Shown: one piece after another, positions 49,522 to 57,741 of the stretch
Layout: each line of letters opens with the position of its first letter
How positions within the stretch are numbered: the stretch's first letter is position 1
NCBI GenBank assembly: GCA_958439195.1
Contig: OY288167.1
Span: forward strand, 27,270-91,269
From: an uncultured Paracoccaceae bacterium
Lineage (GTDB): Bacteria > Pseudomonadota > Alphaproteobacteria > Rhodobacterales > Rhodobacteraceae
DNA length: 64,000 nt
Direction: 5' to 3'
The notes under the pieces: generated by a model
What the model saw: the letters and a program-made list of their open reading frames with translations, nothing else
What the model was told of the DNA's origin: nothing
Database searches by the model: none
Made by a program: the position numbers and the translations under genes

Positions 49522-50514
49522 TCAGGCTTTTGCCGGACCGACGGGCACGACGATGCGCCCGCGCACTTGGCCTTGAAGGAAGCGGGGGGCGGTGTCGATC
49601 ACATCTGACAGGGCGATTTCCGTGGTCATGGTTTCCAGCAGCGACAGGTCCAGTTCCTGTGCCAGATGGTTCCAGGCGGCGATGCGGTCGGGTTTGGGGC
49701 ACATCACGCTGTCGATGCCCGCCAGCGTGACGCCGCGCAAAATGAAGGGCGCGACTGAGGTGGGCAGGTCCATCCCGGCGGCCAGGCCACAAGCCGCGAC
49801 CACGCCGCGATAGCGCATGGCTGCCAGCACATTGGCCAGCACCACGCCGCCCGCCACATCCACCGCGCCGGCCCAGCGTTCGCGCGCCAGGGGCTTGCCG
49901 GGGGCGGACAATTCGGCCCGGTCCACGATGCTGGCGGCACCGAGGGAGCGGAGATAATCCGCCTCGGATGCGCGGCCGGTGACGGCGGCGACAGTGTAGC
50001 CGCGTTTGGCCAGCAGGGCGGTGGCGATGCTGCCCACGCCGCCTGCGGCCCCGGTCACCACCACCTCGCCCGAGGCGGGCGTGATGCCGTGGCGGGCCAG
50101 CGCCATGACACACAGCATGGCGGTATAGCCCGCCGTGCCGATGGCCATCGCGGCACGGGGCGGGATGCCCGCAGGCAAGGGAATAAGCCAGTCACCACTA
50201 AGCCGCGCCTTTCCGGCCAGACCGCCCCAATGCTTTTCGCCGACGCCCCAGCCGTTCAGAACGACACGGTCGCCCGCGCGGAAATCGGGGTGGCTGCTTT
50301 TGGAAACGGTCCCCGAAAGGTCGATCCCCGGCACCATGGGAAAGCTGCGCACCACGGGCCCGGCCCCGGTGATCGCCAGCGCGTCCTTGTAGTTCAGCGT
50401 GGACCATTCGACATCGACGGTGACATCGCCCTGCGGCAGTTGGTCTGTCGACACGGTGGCCAGGCGGGCGCTTTGGCCGGTTTCGGATTTTTCGATCAGG
50501 ATGGCGTCAAACAT
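49522..50514 (-). CDS. acuI: acrylyl-CoA reductase-type MDR oxidoreductase
   Basis: A 330-residue zinc-free medium-chain dehydrogenase of the YhdH/AcuI group. MFDAILIEKSETGQSARLAT, STLNYKDALAITGAGPVVRS, FPMVPGIDLSGTV, the NADPH turn VVVTGAAGGVGSIATALLAK and VTLAGIDSVMCPKPDRIAAW are typical of AcuI, which reduces acrylyl-CoA to propionyl-CoA in 3-hydroxypropionate and DMSP breakdown. ATG 50514 is chosen; it has AGAAGG upstream. Convergent with the exonuclease fusion gene, 13 bases apart. Confidence 0.9.
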   Translation of the reverse strand: MFDAILIEKSETGQSARLATVSTDQLPQGDVTVDVEWSTLNYKDALAITGAGPVVRSFPMVPGIDLSGTVSKSSHPDFRAGDRVVLNGWGVGEKHWGGLAGKARLSGDWLIPLPAGIPPRAAMAIGTAGYTAMLCVMALARHGITPASGEVVVTGAAGGVGSIATALLAKRGYTVAAVTGRASEADYLRSLGAASIVDRAELSAPGKPLARERWAGAVDVAGGVVLANVLAAMRYRGVVAACGLAAGMDLPTSVAPFILRGVTLAGIDSVMCPKPDRIAAWNHLAQELDLSLLETMTTEIALSDVIDTAPRFLQGQVRGRIVVPVGPAKA

Positions 50515-50603
50515 CGCAGGAGCCTTCTTTCGGAACGTTCGGCACAAGTGGTGGACCATCGGGCTGCGAATGAAAACCCCTTACCCGGCACTGCGGGGTG
50601 GTG

Positions 50604-50655
50604 TTCATCTTGGCAGAAATACCCTCGGGTGGGTCCGGGAGGGCAGACAGCCCTT
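50604..50655 (-). repeat. interspersed hairpin repeat, copy 2
   Basis: On the minus strand: GGGCTGTCTGCCCTCCCGGA, then CCCACCCGAGGGTATTT and CTGCCAAGATGAA. It matches the aroA-cmk copy in block order and in the conserved end. It lies between the GntR gene and acuI (50515-50700), which holds no gene. Confidence 0.75.
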
Positions 50656-50700
50656 CCGGGGGGGATGCAGCAGGGGAACGGTTGGCAAGCGCGGGCGCCG

Positions 50701-51405
50701 TCAGGTGGAGCGGTCGATGACGCCGCGCAAACCTTCAAGAGTGGTGCGGTAATGTTCGGCCAGCAGGGTGCAGGCGCGGTCTGCGTCGCGGTCGATTGCG
50801 GCGTTCAGGATGGCCTGATGTTCCGCGGCCGCCCCTTCGCGGCGCAAGAGGCTGGGATGGACGTTCATCGACAGGCTGCGGTAGCGGACGGCCTGATCCA
50901 TCATGGTGGAGCAGAAACCCAGGAGCCAGCTTGATCCGCAGCGGTCCAGCAGCAGGAGGTGGAATTCCTTGTGGCGGGTTTCCCATTCCTCGGTCATTTC
51001 GCGGCCCACCTCGGATGGCATCCGGCGGTTGGTGCGCGCAAGGCGGTGGTAGGACAGGACAAGCTGTTCTTCCCATGCCTCATCCGCGTTGCAGATGGAT
51101 TCGCGCAAGGCGAGCGTTTCCAGCCAGATACGGGTTTTGACCAGCTCTTCCAGCGAGGTCATGGAGATTTCGGCGACAAAGAATCCCCGCTGGCTTTTGC
51201 GTTCGACCAGTCCTTCGGACGACAGGCGATTAAGCGCCTCGCGCACCGGGGCGATCCCGATGGTGTAGCGGTCTGACAGCGCCTCGATCAGCAGTTTTTC
51301 GCCGGGAAAGAAGGCCCCGCTCAGGATGTCGCGGCGAATGCGGTCATGCGCCTGTTCGGACAGGTTTCGAGAATCGGTCAACCCCTTGTCGGAGGCATTC
51401 ATCAC
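50701..51405 (-). CDS. GntR-family regulator with FCD domain
   Basis: A 234-residue FadR-subfamily regulator. The winged helix is AHDRIRRDILSGAFFPGEKL then YTIGIAPVREALNRLSSEGL; the FCD ligand-binding domain follows with metal-type residues Asp/His in ETRHKEFHLLLLDRCGSSWL and AEHQAILNAAIDRDADRACT. Start is GTG 51405 or ATG 51402; GGAG lies seven bases before the GTG. It overlaps the permease gene by one base, so it is the last gene of the ABC operon and probably controls it and the divergent enzymes, with an organic acid as likely ligand. Confidence 0.93.
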   Translation of the reverse strand: MMNASDKGLTDSRNLSEQAHDRIRRDILSGAFFPGEKLLIEALSDRYTIGIAPVREALNRLSSEGLVERKSQRGFFVAEISMTSLEELVKTRIWLETLALRESICNADEAWEEQLVLSYHRLARTNRRMPSEVGREMTEEWETRHKEFHLLLLDRCGSSWLLGFCSTMMDQAVRYRSLSMNVHPSLLRREGAAAEHQAILNAAIDRDADRACTLLAEHYRTTLEGLRGVIDRST

Positions 51406-52268
51406 TACATCACTCCACCAAGCCTGTCGGACTTGTTCCAGAATACCAGACGTCTTTGTAGCCAGGCGACACTAAAGAAAAGGGCCAATCCCAGCAGGCT
51501 GAGATAGAGGATCAGGGCAAAGACGCGGGGGGTGTCAAGGGTGCTGGCCGATTGGCGGATCAGCGCGCCGAACCCCTGTCCGCCGCCAAGGAATTCGCCT
51601 GTAATGGCACCCGCCATGACGCCGACCGCGGCAATCTTTAGCCCGGTAAAGATCTGCGGCAGGCCGGTGGGCAGTTTCAGGCGGGTCAGGGTTTGCCAGC
51701 GGGTCGCGCCGATGGATTTGAACAGCAGCCGTTCGTTTTCGGATGCCGAATACAGCCCCGCTGCGGTGGATACGACGATGGGAAAGGTGGCGATGAAGGC
51801 GGCAAGCGCCACTTTGGACGAAATGTCGAACCCCAGCCAGGCGATGAAAAGCGGCGCGAAGGCGACCTTGGGCATGGTGTCGATGGCCACCAGGTAGGGC
51901 ATGACGGCACGTTCGCCGAATTTGGTTTCGCCCACCAGCACACCCAGCGAAAAGCCGATGGCGATGGCGATGAGGAAGGCCCAGAACACGGTGCGGGTTG
52001 TGGTCCACAGCGCCTCGAGCATGTAGCCGCCGGTGATAAGGTTGTGGCCGACGAAGATCAGGTCATCCAGCGTTTCGCCGGGGCTTGGCAGGATGATGGG
52101 GGAAATCCATCCGGTGCGGGTGGTGACCAGATCCCAGATCGTGATGACGATCACGGCAAGCGCCAGCATGGCGACCCAGCGGGGGATGCGGTCGATCAGG
52201 GATTCGCGTTCGACCCAAACGGTATCGGATTGGGGATCGGGGCTGGCCATATCGGGGGATGCGGTCAT
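51405..52268 (-). CDS. ABC transporter permease (SsuC/TauC type)
   Basis: A 287-residue inner-membrane permease with about six helices. The EAA-type loop for the ATPase is SENERLLFKSIGATRWQTLT then RLKLPTGLPQIFTGLKIAAV. SsuC/TauC/ThiX-type permeases of this size work with NMT1/THI5-like binding proteins. It overlaps the ATPase gene by four bases (ATGA). Confidence 0.93.
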   Translation of the reverse strand: MTASPDMASPDPQSDTVWVERESLIDRIPRWVAMLALAVIVITIWDLVTTRTGWISPIILPSPGETLDDLIFVGHNLITGGYMLEALWTTTRTVFWAFLIAIAIGFSLGVLVGETKFGERAVMPYLVAIDTMPKVAFAPLFIAWLGFDISSKVALAAFIATFPIVVSTAAGLYSASENERLLFKSIGATRWQTLTRLKLPTGLPQIFTGLKIAAVGVMAGAITGEFLGGGQGFGALIRQSASTLDTPRVFALILYLSLLGLALFFSVAWLQRRLVFWNKSDRLGGVM

Positions 52269-53080
52269 TCGTGGGCCTCTTTTCCGAGAAGGTCGCGGAT
52301 ATGGGCGACGATTTCGCCGAAATAGGGGGTGTTGATCATTTCCAGCGTCCGCGGGCGTGGCAGGTCGATCACGATCTCTTCGACGACGCGGCCGGGGCGG
52401 GGTTTCATCACCAGGATGCGGTCGGACAGGATCACCGCTTCGGCCAGCGAATGGGTGACAAGAAAGGCGGTGGCCTGACGTTCGGCGCAGATGCGTTGCA
52501 ATTCCATATTCATGAAATCGCGGGTGAGTTCATCAAGTGCCGAGAACGGTTCATCCAGCAACAGCACCGCCGGATCGGAGATCAGCATGCGGCAGATCGA
52601 GGCGCGTTGTGCCATGCCGCCCGACAGTTCGCCCGGATAGACATTGGCGAAATCGCCCAAACCGACGAGTTGCAACAGCTCGTGCGCACGGGGCCGGGCG
52701 GCGCGGGCGGCGGCGCGGCCTTCGCGGATTTCGATGGGCAGGACAATGTTTTCGATGGTGGTTTTCCACGGCAAAAGCGTGGCCTGCTGAAACATCATCC
52801 CGATGTCAGATCGGTTTCCGGTGACGGGCGTGCCTTCCAGCACGACCCGGCCCGTAGTGGGTGGCATGAGCCCCGACATGATCTTGAGCAAGGTCGATTT
52901 CCCACAGCCCGAAGATCCGACCACCGACACGAATTCACCCTTGTAGAGGGTGAGGTTCACGTCGGTGAGTGCCGTCAGTCTGTTGCGGGCATAGGTTTTC
53001 GACAGGCGCGCAATTTCATAGACCGGGCGCTTTTGCGCGACCGGGGTTGGCGTCAGGGGTCGGGGCTCTGCCATCGTCAT
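52265..53080 (-). CDS. ABC transporter ATP-binding protein (SsuB/TauB type)
   Basis: A 271-residue ATPase. Walker A VVGSSGCGKSTLLKIMSGLM, Q-loop MMFQQATLLPWKT, signature LSGGMAQRASICRMLI, Walker B VLLLDEPFSALDE and switch His in VTHSLAEAV are intact. It energises the permease encoded next. Start is at ATG 53080 (TGATG overlap with the binding-protein gene); ATG 53074 is also possible. Confidence 0.95.
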   Translation of the reverse strand: MTMAEPRPLTPTPVAQKRPVYEIARLSKTYARNRLTALTDVNLTLYKGEFVSVVGSSGCGKSTLLKIMSGLMPPTTGRVVLEGTPVTGNRSDIGMMFQQATLLPWKTTIENIVLPIEIREGRAAARAARPRAHELLQLVGLGDFANVYPGELSGGMAQRASICRMLISDPAVLLLDEPFSALDELTRDFMNMELQRICAERQATAFLVTHSLAEAVILSDRILVMKPRPGRVVEEIVIDLPRPRTLEMINTPYFGEIVAHIRDLLGKEAHE

Positions 53081-54111
53081 CAGGCGTTCCAGTCTGCCAC
53101 GAATTCATTCGTGTAGACAGCCGACAGATCGTCGAGCGGTTTTTCCAGCGCGCCGGAGGCGACGGCGGAATCGTGGATCGCCTGCCAATGTTCCGGGGGC
53201 TGATAGCCGTAGCCCTGGGAAATGAAGGCATCCGTCGGGGTCATGCGGACGACGACGCCATCATAGAGCGAGGGGGCGTAGTCCTGTTCGCCTTCCTGCG
53301 GGTTGCCTGCGGCGCAATGGGCAAGGCATTTCTCCTTGTTTGCGGCGTCGGCGGCGAAGCGCATGCCACGCACCATCGCCTTGCCGAACTTTGGCGCAAG
53401 GTCGGGGGTGGCGGCCATCTGCGATTCCAGCATGGCAATGCCGTTGCCAAAGAAGCCCAGATACGCCTCGGGCGTGATTTCACGCAGCGTCATGCCGCGC
53501 GAGGCAAGGATTGCGGCATCGGACACGGCCCCGGCATAGGCGGCCACTTCATCGCGCATGAAGCCCACGGCGGCGGTGCCGCCATCGCCCACGGGCAGGA
53601 AGCTGTAATCCGTGCCTTCGGTGAAGCCGAGATCGGTCATGATGGCCTTGGTAAAGGACACTTCGGCCCCGTCGGCGGTGCCGACACCGATGACCGCGCC
53701 TTTCAGATCGGCCGGGGTCTGGTAGGCGCTTTCATCCTTGACCAGGATGCCGAACACCGATCGGGGATAGAGGTTGTAGAGGAATTTCACGTCCACGCCA
53801 CGCGAGCGCGCGCCGAGGGTTGGCCCCGGTCCGGGGGCGCCGATCTGGGCCTGGCCTGCCGACATGGCCTGAAGCACGGCGGAGGAGCCGTCGATGGCTT
53901 CGAGGCGCAGATCAAGCCCTTCTTCGGCGAAATAGCCTTCGCCCACGGCGACCCAGTAGGGCAGCCAGGTCAAGGCCGATGGGTTCGGCACCGCGAAGGT
54001 GACGGCGGTCTGGGCGCGCAGGATGGCGGGCGCGCCAAGGACAAGGCCCGCGGCCCCGCCTGCGGTGAGCAGGCCAAAGCTGCGGCGGGTGAGTTTGGTG
54101 GATGTGGTCAT
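53080..54111 (-). CDS. ABC transporter substrate-binding protein (NMT1/THI5-like), Tat-exported
   Basis: A 343-residue periplasmic binding protein. The N-terminus TKLTRRSFGLLTAGGAAGLV has the twin-arginine motif RRSFG and ends near ILRAQT. Mature part: FAVPNPSALTWLPYWVAVGE, YFAEEGLDLRLEAIDGSSAV, AQIGAPGPGPTLGA, as in NMT1/THI5/TauA-type proteins. Ligand unknown. ATG 54111 is preceded by GGGAGGAG, better than the longer form. First gene of the operon binding protein-ATPase-permease-GntR. Confidence 0.92.
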   Translation of the reverse strand: MTTSTKLTRRSFGLLTAGGAAGLVLGAPAILRAQTAVTFAVPNPSALTWLPYWVAVGEGYFAEEGLDLRLEAIDGSSAVLQAMSAGQAQIGAPGPGPTLGARSRGVDVKFLYNLYPRSVFGILVKDESAYQTPADLKGAVIGVGTADGAEVSFTKAIMTDLGFTEGTDYSFLPVGDGGTAAVGFMRDEVAAYAGAVSDAAILASRGMTLREITPEAYLGFFGNGIAMLESQMAATPDLAPKFGKAMVRGMRFAADAANKEKCLAHCAAGNPQEGEQDYAPSLYDGVVVRMTPTDAFISQGYGYQPPEHWQAIHDSAVASGALEKPLDDLSAVYTNEFVADWNA

Positions 54112-54193
54112 GCTGGTCTCTCCTCCCAAGGATGTGCGGACGTGCCCTTTTTAATGCGCTGCTGGCCGGGCGGAACTGGTCCTGCTGTGACGG

Positions 54194-54304
54194 TATACGA
54201 TTCGTTCAAGAAATCAAAAAAATATATGAAATGATAAAAAATCGTGTTTCGTATCTTGATCTGAAGGGGGAAGCGCGGGAACCTAGCTGCGAGGATACGA
54301 TTCC
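54194..54304. promoter_or_regulatory. three related TACGA motifs in the divergent ABC/FAH spacer (candidate GntR operators)
   Basis: GTATACGATTC (54194-54204), TTTCGTATCTT (54247-54257, the reverse complement type AAGATACGAAA) and GATACGATTC (54294-54304). The first and third are exactly 100 bases apart and in the same direction. Between them is an AT-rich stretch (AAAAAAATATATGAAATG) that must hold the divergent promoters. Confidence 0.5.
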
Positions 54305-54351
54305 ACACCGCATTCATCGGGCCTGATGGCCCGCGCAACAGGAGTAACGAC

Positions 54352-55050
54352 ATGGCGGCATTTGCCCTGACACCCCCGGCGCAGGCCCATCTGGATATCA
54401 CCGGATCGGATGAGAAATTTCCGGTCCGTCGCATTTATTGCATCGGCAAGAATTATGTGGCGCATATCATCGAGATGAACGCCGATGAGCGTGACCCGCC
54501 GGTGATATTCATGAAGCCGACGGATGCCATCGTGAAAAATGGCGGAGAAATTCCCTATCCGGTGTTCACGACCAACTTTCACTATGAATGCGAGTTGGTG
54601 GTGGCGTTGAAATCGGGGGGTTACAATATCCCGGTGTCCGAAGCGTCGCGCCACATTTACGGCTATGCCGTGGGGCTGGACATGACGCGGCGGGACCATC
54701 AGGCCGAGGCATTGGCCAAGGGGTTGCCTTGGGAAGTGACGAAGGGGTTTGATCATTCCGCCCCGGTCGGGCCGATCACGCCCGCCAGCACCTGCGGGAT
54801 CATGACCAGCGGGCATGTGCGCCTGAAGGTGAACGGTGCGGTGAAGCAGGATGCCGACATTTCGCTGATGATCTGGAAGGTGGATGAGATTATTTCGAAG
54901 CTGTCGGAACAGCATCGGTTGATGCCGGGCGACATCATCATGACCGGCACGCCTGCGGGTGTGGGGGCGGTGGTCAGCGGCGATGTGCTGGAGTGCAGCG
55001 TTGATGGGCTGGAGCCGATGACGGTGACGATTGGGGCAAAAGCCGCGTGA
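54352..55050 (+). CDS. fumarylacetoacetate hydrolase-family protein
   Basis: A 232-residue FAH-fold protein. IYCIGKNYVAHIIEMNAD, FMKPTDAIVKNGGEIPYP, the metal Glu pair in HYECELVVALKSGG, YGYAVGLDMTRRDHQ (metal Asp) and IMTGTPAGVGAVVSGD are typical of the fumarylpyruvate/acylpyruvate hydrolase branch. It cleaves a C-C bond next to a 1,3-diketone or decarboxylates a related keto acid; the exact substrate is unknown. CAGGAG is upstream. First gene of a three-gene operon. Confidence 0.92.
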   Translation: MAAFALTPPAQAHLDITGSDEKFPVRRIYCIGKNYVAHIIEMNADERDPPVIFMKPTDAIVKNGGEIPYPVFTTNFHYECELVVALKSGGYNIPVSEASRHIYGYAVGLDMTRRDHQAEALAKGLPWEVTKGFDHSAPVGPITPASTCGIMTSGHVRLKVNGAVKQDADISLMIWKVDEIISKLSEQHRLMPGDIIMTGTPAGVGAVVSGDVLECSVDGLEPMTVTIGAKAA

Positions 55051-55667
55051 GCGGTGGCCCTGCCGATCTGCTGACCTATGGGACGGCCACGCTGGGGGAG
55101 GCGTGGCCGCAGGCGCGTGTGATTGACGCGCCGCTCTGCCCGCTTGCGCCGGGGATGGCGTTGGCGGGCCGGGCCGTGACCGTGCGGTGCAAGCCGGGGG
55201 ACAATCTGGCGCTACACCTTGCGATGGCGCAGGCCGGGGCGGGCGATGTGCTGGTCGTGGATTACGGCGGCAGTTGCGGCTCTGGCCCGTTTGGCGAGAT
55301 CATGGCGCTGGCCTGTCAGTTGCGGGGGATCGCGGGGCTGGTGACGGACGGGGCGGTGCGCGACAGCGCGCAGATTGCGGCGCTGGGGTTTCCGGTTTTT
55401 GCGCGCGGGGTGAACATCCGGGGGACGGTGAAGCAGGACCGGGGCGAGGTTGGTGTGCCGCTGGAAATCGGCGGGGCGATCGTGCGGACGGGCGATGTTG
55501 TGCTTGCGGATGCCGATGCGGTTGTGGTGCTTGCGGCGGACGATCTGACGGCGGCGCTGGCGGCGTGCGATCTGCGGGCGCGGCGTGAGGCGGTGATGAT
55601 GGACCGGCTGCGCGCGGGTGAGACGACGTTGCAGATATTGGGGCTGGATCGGGGAGAAGCGCGATGA
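55047..55667 (+). CDS. RraA-family protein (HMG/CHA aldolase or oxaloacetate decarboxylase-like)
   Basis: A 206-residue class II pyruvate-aldolase-like protein. GSGPFGEIMALACQLRGIAG and LVTDGAVRDSAQIAALGFPV contain the active-site Arg/Asp pattern (G..VTDGAVRD) of RraA/4-hydroxy-4-methyl-2-oxoglutarate aldolase. The enzyme type splits keto-dicarboxylates to pyruvate plus a second acid, or decarboxylates oxaloacetate. It overlaps FAH by four bases and the next gene by four bases. Confidence 0.88.
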   Translation: MSGGPADLLTYGTATLGEAWPQARVIDAPLCPLAPGMALAGRAVTVRCKPGDNLALHLAMAQAGAGDVLVVDYGGSCGSGPFGEIMALACQLRGIAGLVTDGAVRDSAQIAALGFPVFARGVNIRGTVKQDRGEVGVPLEIGGAIVRTGDVVLADADAVVVLAADDLTAALAACDLRARREAVMMDRLRAGETTLQILGLDRGEAR

Positions 55668-56524
55668 TGATCGGGATTGCCGGGGCCGGGCGGATGGGGA
55701 CGGCCTTTGCCAAGCGGCTGATCGAAGCCGGGCATGGTGTCAGTATCTGGAACCGCACGCCGGACCGGATGGTCGCGGCGATGGCGGCAGGGGCAGCGGC
55801 GGTGGATTTGCGCGGGCTGGCGGGATGTGAGGTGATCATCGTGTCGGTGGCGGATGCCGAGGCGTCTGGGGCCGTGCTGGACGGGTTGATTGCGGCGGGG
55901 ATCGGTGGGCGGCTGGTGATCGAGATGTCGACGCTGTTGCCGGAAGCGGCGGATGCGCTGGCCGCGCGGGTTGAGGCGGCGGGGGCGGATTTCCTGCATT
56001 GTCCGGTGGGGGGCACGGTTGCGCCGGCGCTGAAGGGGCAGCTTTTGGGTCTGGCGGGAGGCCGCGCCGAGGCGTTTGCGCGGGCGCGGCCGGTGCTGGA
56101 CCTGCTGTGCCGCCGGTTGGAGCATCTGGGGACTGCCGGGGCGGCGGCGCGGATGAAGCTGGCGGTCAATCTGCCGTTGGCGGTGTATTGGCAGGTGCTG
56201 GGTGAAAGCCTGTCGCTGCTGCGCGGGTCTGGGATACCGGCGGAGATGGCGATCAGCCTGATGGCCGACAGTTCCGCCGGGCCGACGGTGTTGAAGAACC
56301 GCGCGCAAGTGGTGGTGGATACGTTGGCGGGAACGGATCAGCCCGGCACATTTGACATTTCCGGGCTGGCCAAGGATTTGCGGCTGGCAATGGCGCTGGC
56401 TGGGGCCGAAGGGGCGGATATGCCAGTGGCGGCGGCGGTGATGCCCCGCTATGGCGCGGCGGTGGAGCAGGGTTTGGGTGGGTTCGACGGGGCCAGCCTG
56501 ACGCGACGGGTGGCCGAGGGGTAG
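55664..56524 (+). CDS. beta-hydroxyacid dehydrogenase (3-hydroxyisobutyrate dehydrogenase family)
   Basis: A 286-residue NAD(P)-dependent enzyme. MMIGIAGAGRMGTAFAKRLI is the Rossmann turn with G-x-G-x-x-G, followed by VSIWNRTPDR, EMSTLLPEAADAL, a substrate segment FLHCPVGGTVAPALKGQLLG and the catalytic Lys in AARMKLAVNLPL. It reduces or oxidises a 3-hydroxy acid or tartronate-type semialdehyde. Third gene of the FAH-RraA operon. Confidence 0.9.
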   Translation: MMIGIAGAGRMGTAFAKRLIEAGHGVSIWNRTPDRMVAAMAAGAAAVDLRGLAGCEVIIVSVADAEASGAVLDGLIAAGIGGRLVIEMSTLLPEAADALAARVEAAGADFLHCPVGGTVAPALKGQLLGLAGGRAEAFARARPVLDLLCRRLEHLGTAGAAARMKLAVNLPLAVYWQVLGESLSLLRGSGIPAEMAISLMADSSAGPTVLKNRAQVVVDTLAGTDQPGTFDISGLAKDLRLAMALAGAEGADMPVAAAVMPRYGAAVEQGLGGFDGASLTRRVAEG

Positions 56525-56841
56525 GCTGCCACCCGCGCCAAAAGGGGGCGTGGAAAGGTTGCGGACCGTTGAAGCGGGGCTGTCTGACCGGGTGTGCAGA
56601 AGCCGGGGTCGCGTGTCCTGAATACGGGGGCATGGAAGGCGGTCGGTGTTGTGGCAACGTGCATCATCCGCAAAAGCCCGTGATGCTTGCAAAGCCCAAG
56701 ACATCGAGAAAGGCGTTGGGCCGTCTGCCGTTGTCTTGCATCGGTTGGTTGGGGCTGCGCGGTGCGGGCCAACTGGACAAGCGGGGCCGGGTGGTGCAGC
56801 AGTGGTGGCCGGATCAAAGGTGCGGGTTCGGGGGGTGCGGG

Positions 56842-57732
56842 ATGATCGTCAGGGACAGGCCGGATCTCTGGGATCTGTTGACGGCGCTGCGCGGGTCGAT
56901 CGTGCCGCGTATCGCGCTGCCGGTGCTGTTGCTGGCGTGTTTTGCCGCCGCTGTGGTGGCGGTGGACCGGATCACCGGGGCGGTGCCGCAATTGGACGGA
57001 TCGGCCTTTGCGGTGTTCGGGATCGGGCTGTCGCTGTTTCTGGGGTTTCGCAACAACGCCGCCTATGACCGCTGGTGGGAGGCGCGCAAGCTGTGGGGTG
57101 GGCTGTTGGCCGATCTGCGCAGTCTGGCGCGCGAGGTGGAGGTGTTCGTGGCAGACCCCACCTTGCGGCATGGCCTTCTGGAGGGCGCGCTGGATTTCAT
57201 CCATGCCCATCGCATCAACCTGCGTGGGTTGCCTGTTGGTGAGGCGATGCGCGATGGGGTGGTTCGGTTGGCGGAGGCACCGCATCCGCCTTGCGCGGCG
57301 TTGGATGGGGTGGCGGCGATGGTGGCGGGGGCCTATCGTGGGGGCGGGATTGACGGGTTCGGGGCGCGCAGCCTGACCACGCGGATGGGGAATATTGCGG
57401 CGCAGCAGGCGGGCTGTGAACGGATTGCCAATAGCCCGCTGCCCTTTGTCTATTCGCTGCTGATCTATCGGACGAGTTACCTGTATTGCCTGATGCTGCC
57501 CTTTGCCCTGACGGGGACGACGGGTTGGGCCACGCCTTTGTTCGTTGCGGTGGTTGCGTATATGTTTCTGGGGCTGGCAGAGGTGACAGAGGAATTGAGC
57601 CATCCCTTTGCCGCCAGCCCGAACGGGATTGCGATGGATGCGATCTGCCGCGCGGCGGAGATCAGCCTTGCCCCGCATCTGGGGCGCGAAGCCCCGCCGC
57701 CGTTGGCACCGGTGGATCATTATCTGAGCTGA
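56842..57732 (+). CDS. bestrophin-family (UPF0187) membrane protein
   Basis: A 296-residue protein. MIVRDRPDLWDLLTALRGSI, IGLSLFLGFRNNAAYDRWWE (the hallmark FRnnxayxRWwEaR) and YRTSYLYCLMLPFALTGTTG are bestrophin/UPF0187 segments; four hydrophobic helices are visible. Bacterial members form pentameric ion channels. ATG 56842 is preferred because upstream in-frame codons look non-coding. The 317-base region 56525-56841 has no gene I can support. Nine bases separate it from the GMC gene. Confidence 0.87.
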   Translation: MIVRDRPDLWDLLTALRGSIVPRIALPVLLLACFAAAVVAVDRITGAVPQLDGSAFAVFGIGLSLFLGFRNNAAYDRWWEARKLWGGLLADLRSLAREVEVFVADPTLRHGLLEGALDFIHAHRINLRGLPVGEAMRDGVVRLAEAPHPPCAALDGVAAMVAGAYRGGGIDGFGARSLTTRMGNIAAQQAGCERIANSPLPFVYSLLIYRTSYLYCLMLPFALTGTTGWATPLFVAVVAYMFLGLAEVTEELSHPFAASPNGIAMDAICRAAEISLAPHLGREAPPPLAPVDHYLS

Positions 57733-57741
57733 GGAAAGACT

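Noticed and set aside
56525..56841. N-terminal extension of the bestrophin-like protein
   Set aside because: The in-frame upstream codons give a Cys/Gly-rich stretch unlike bestrophins; the family starts at MIVRDRPDLW.
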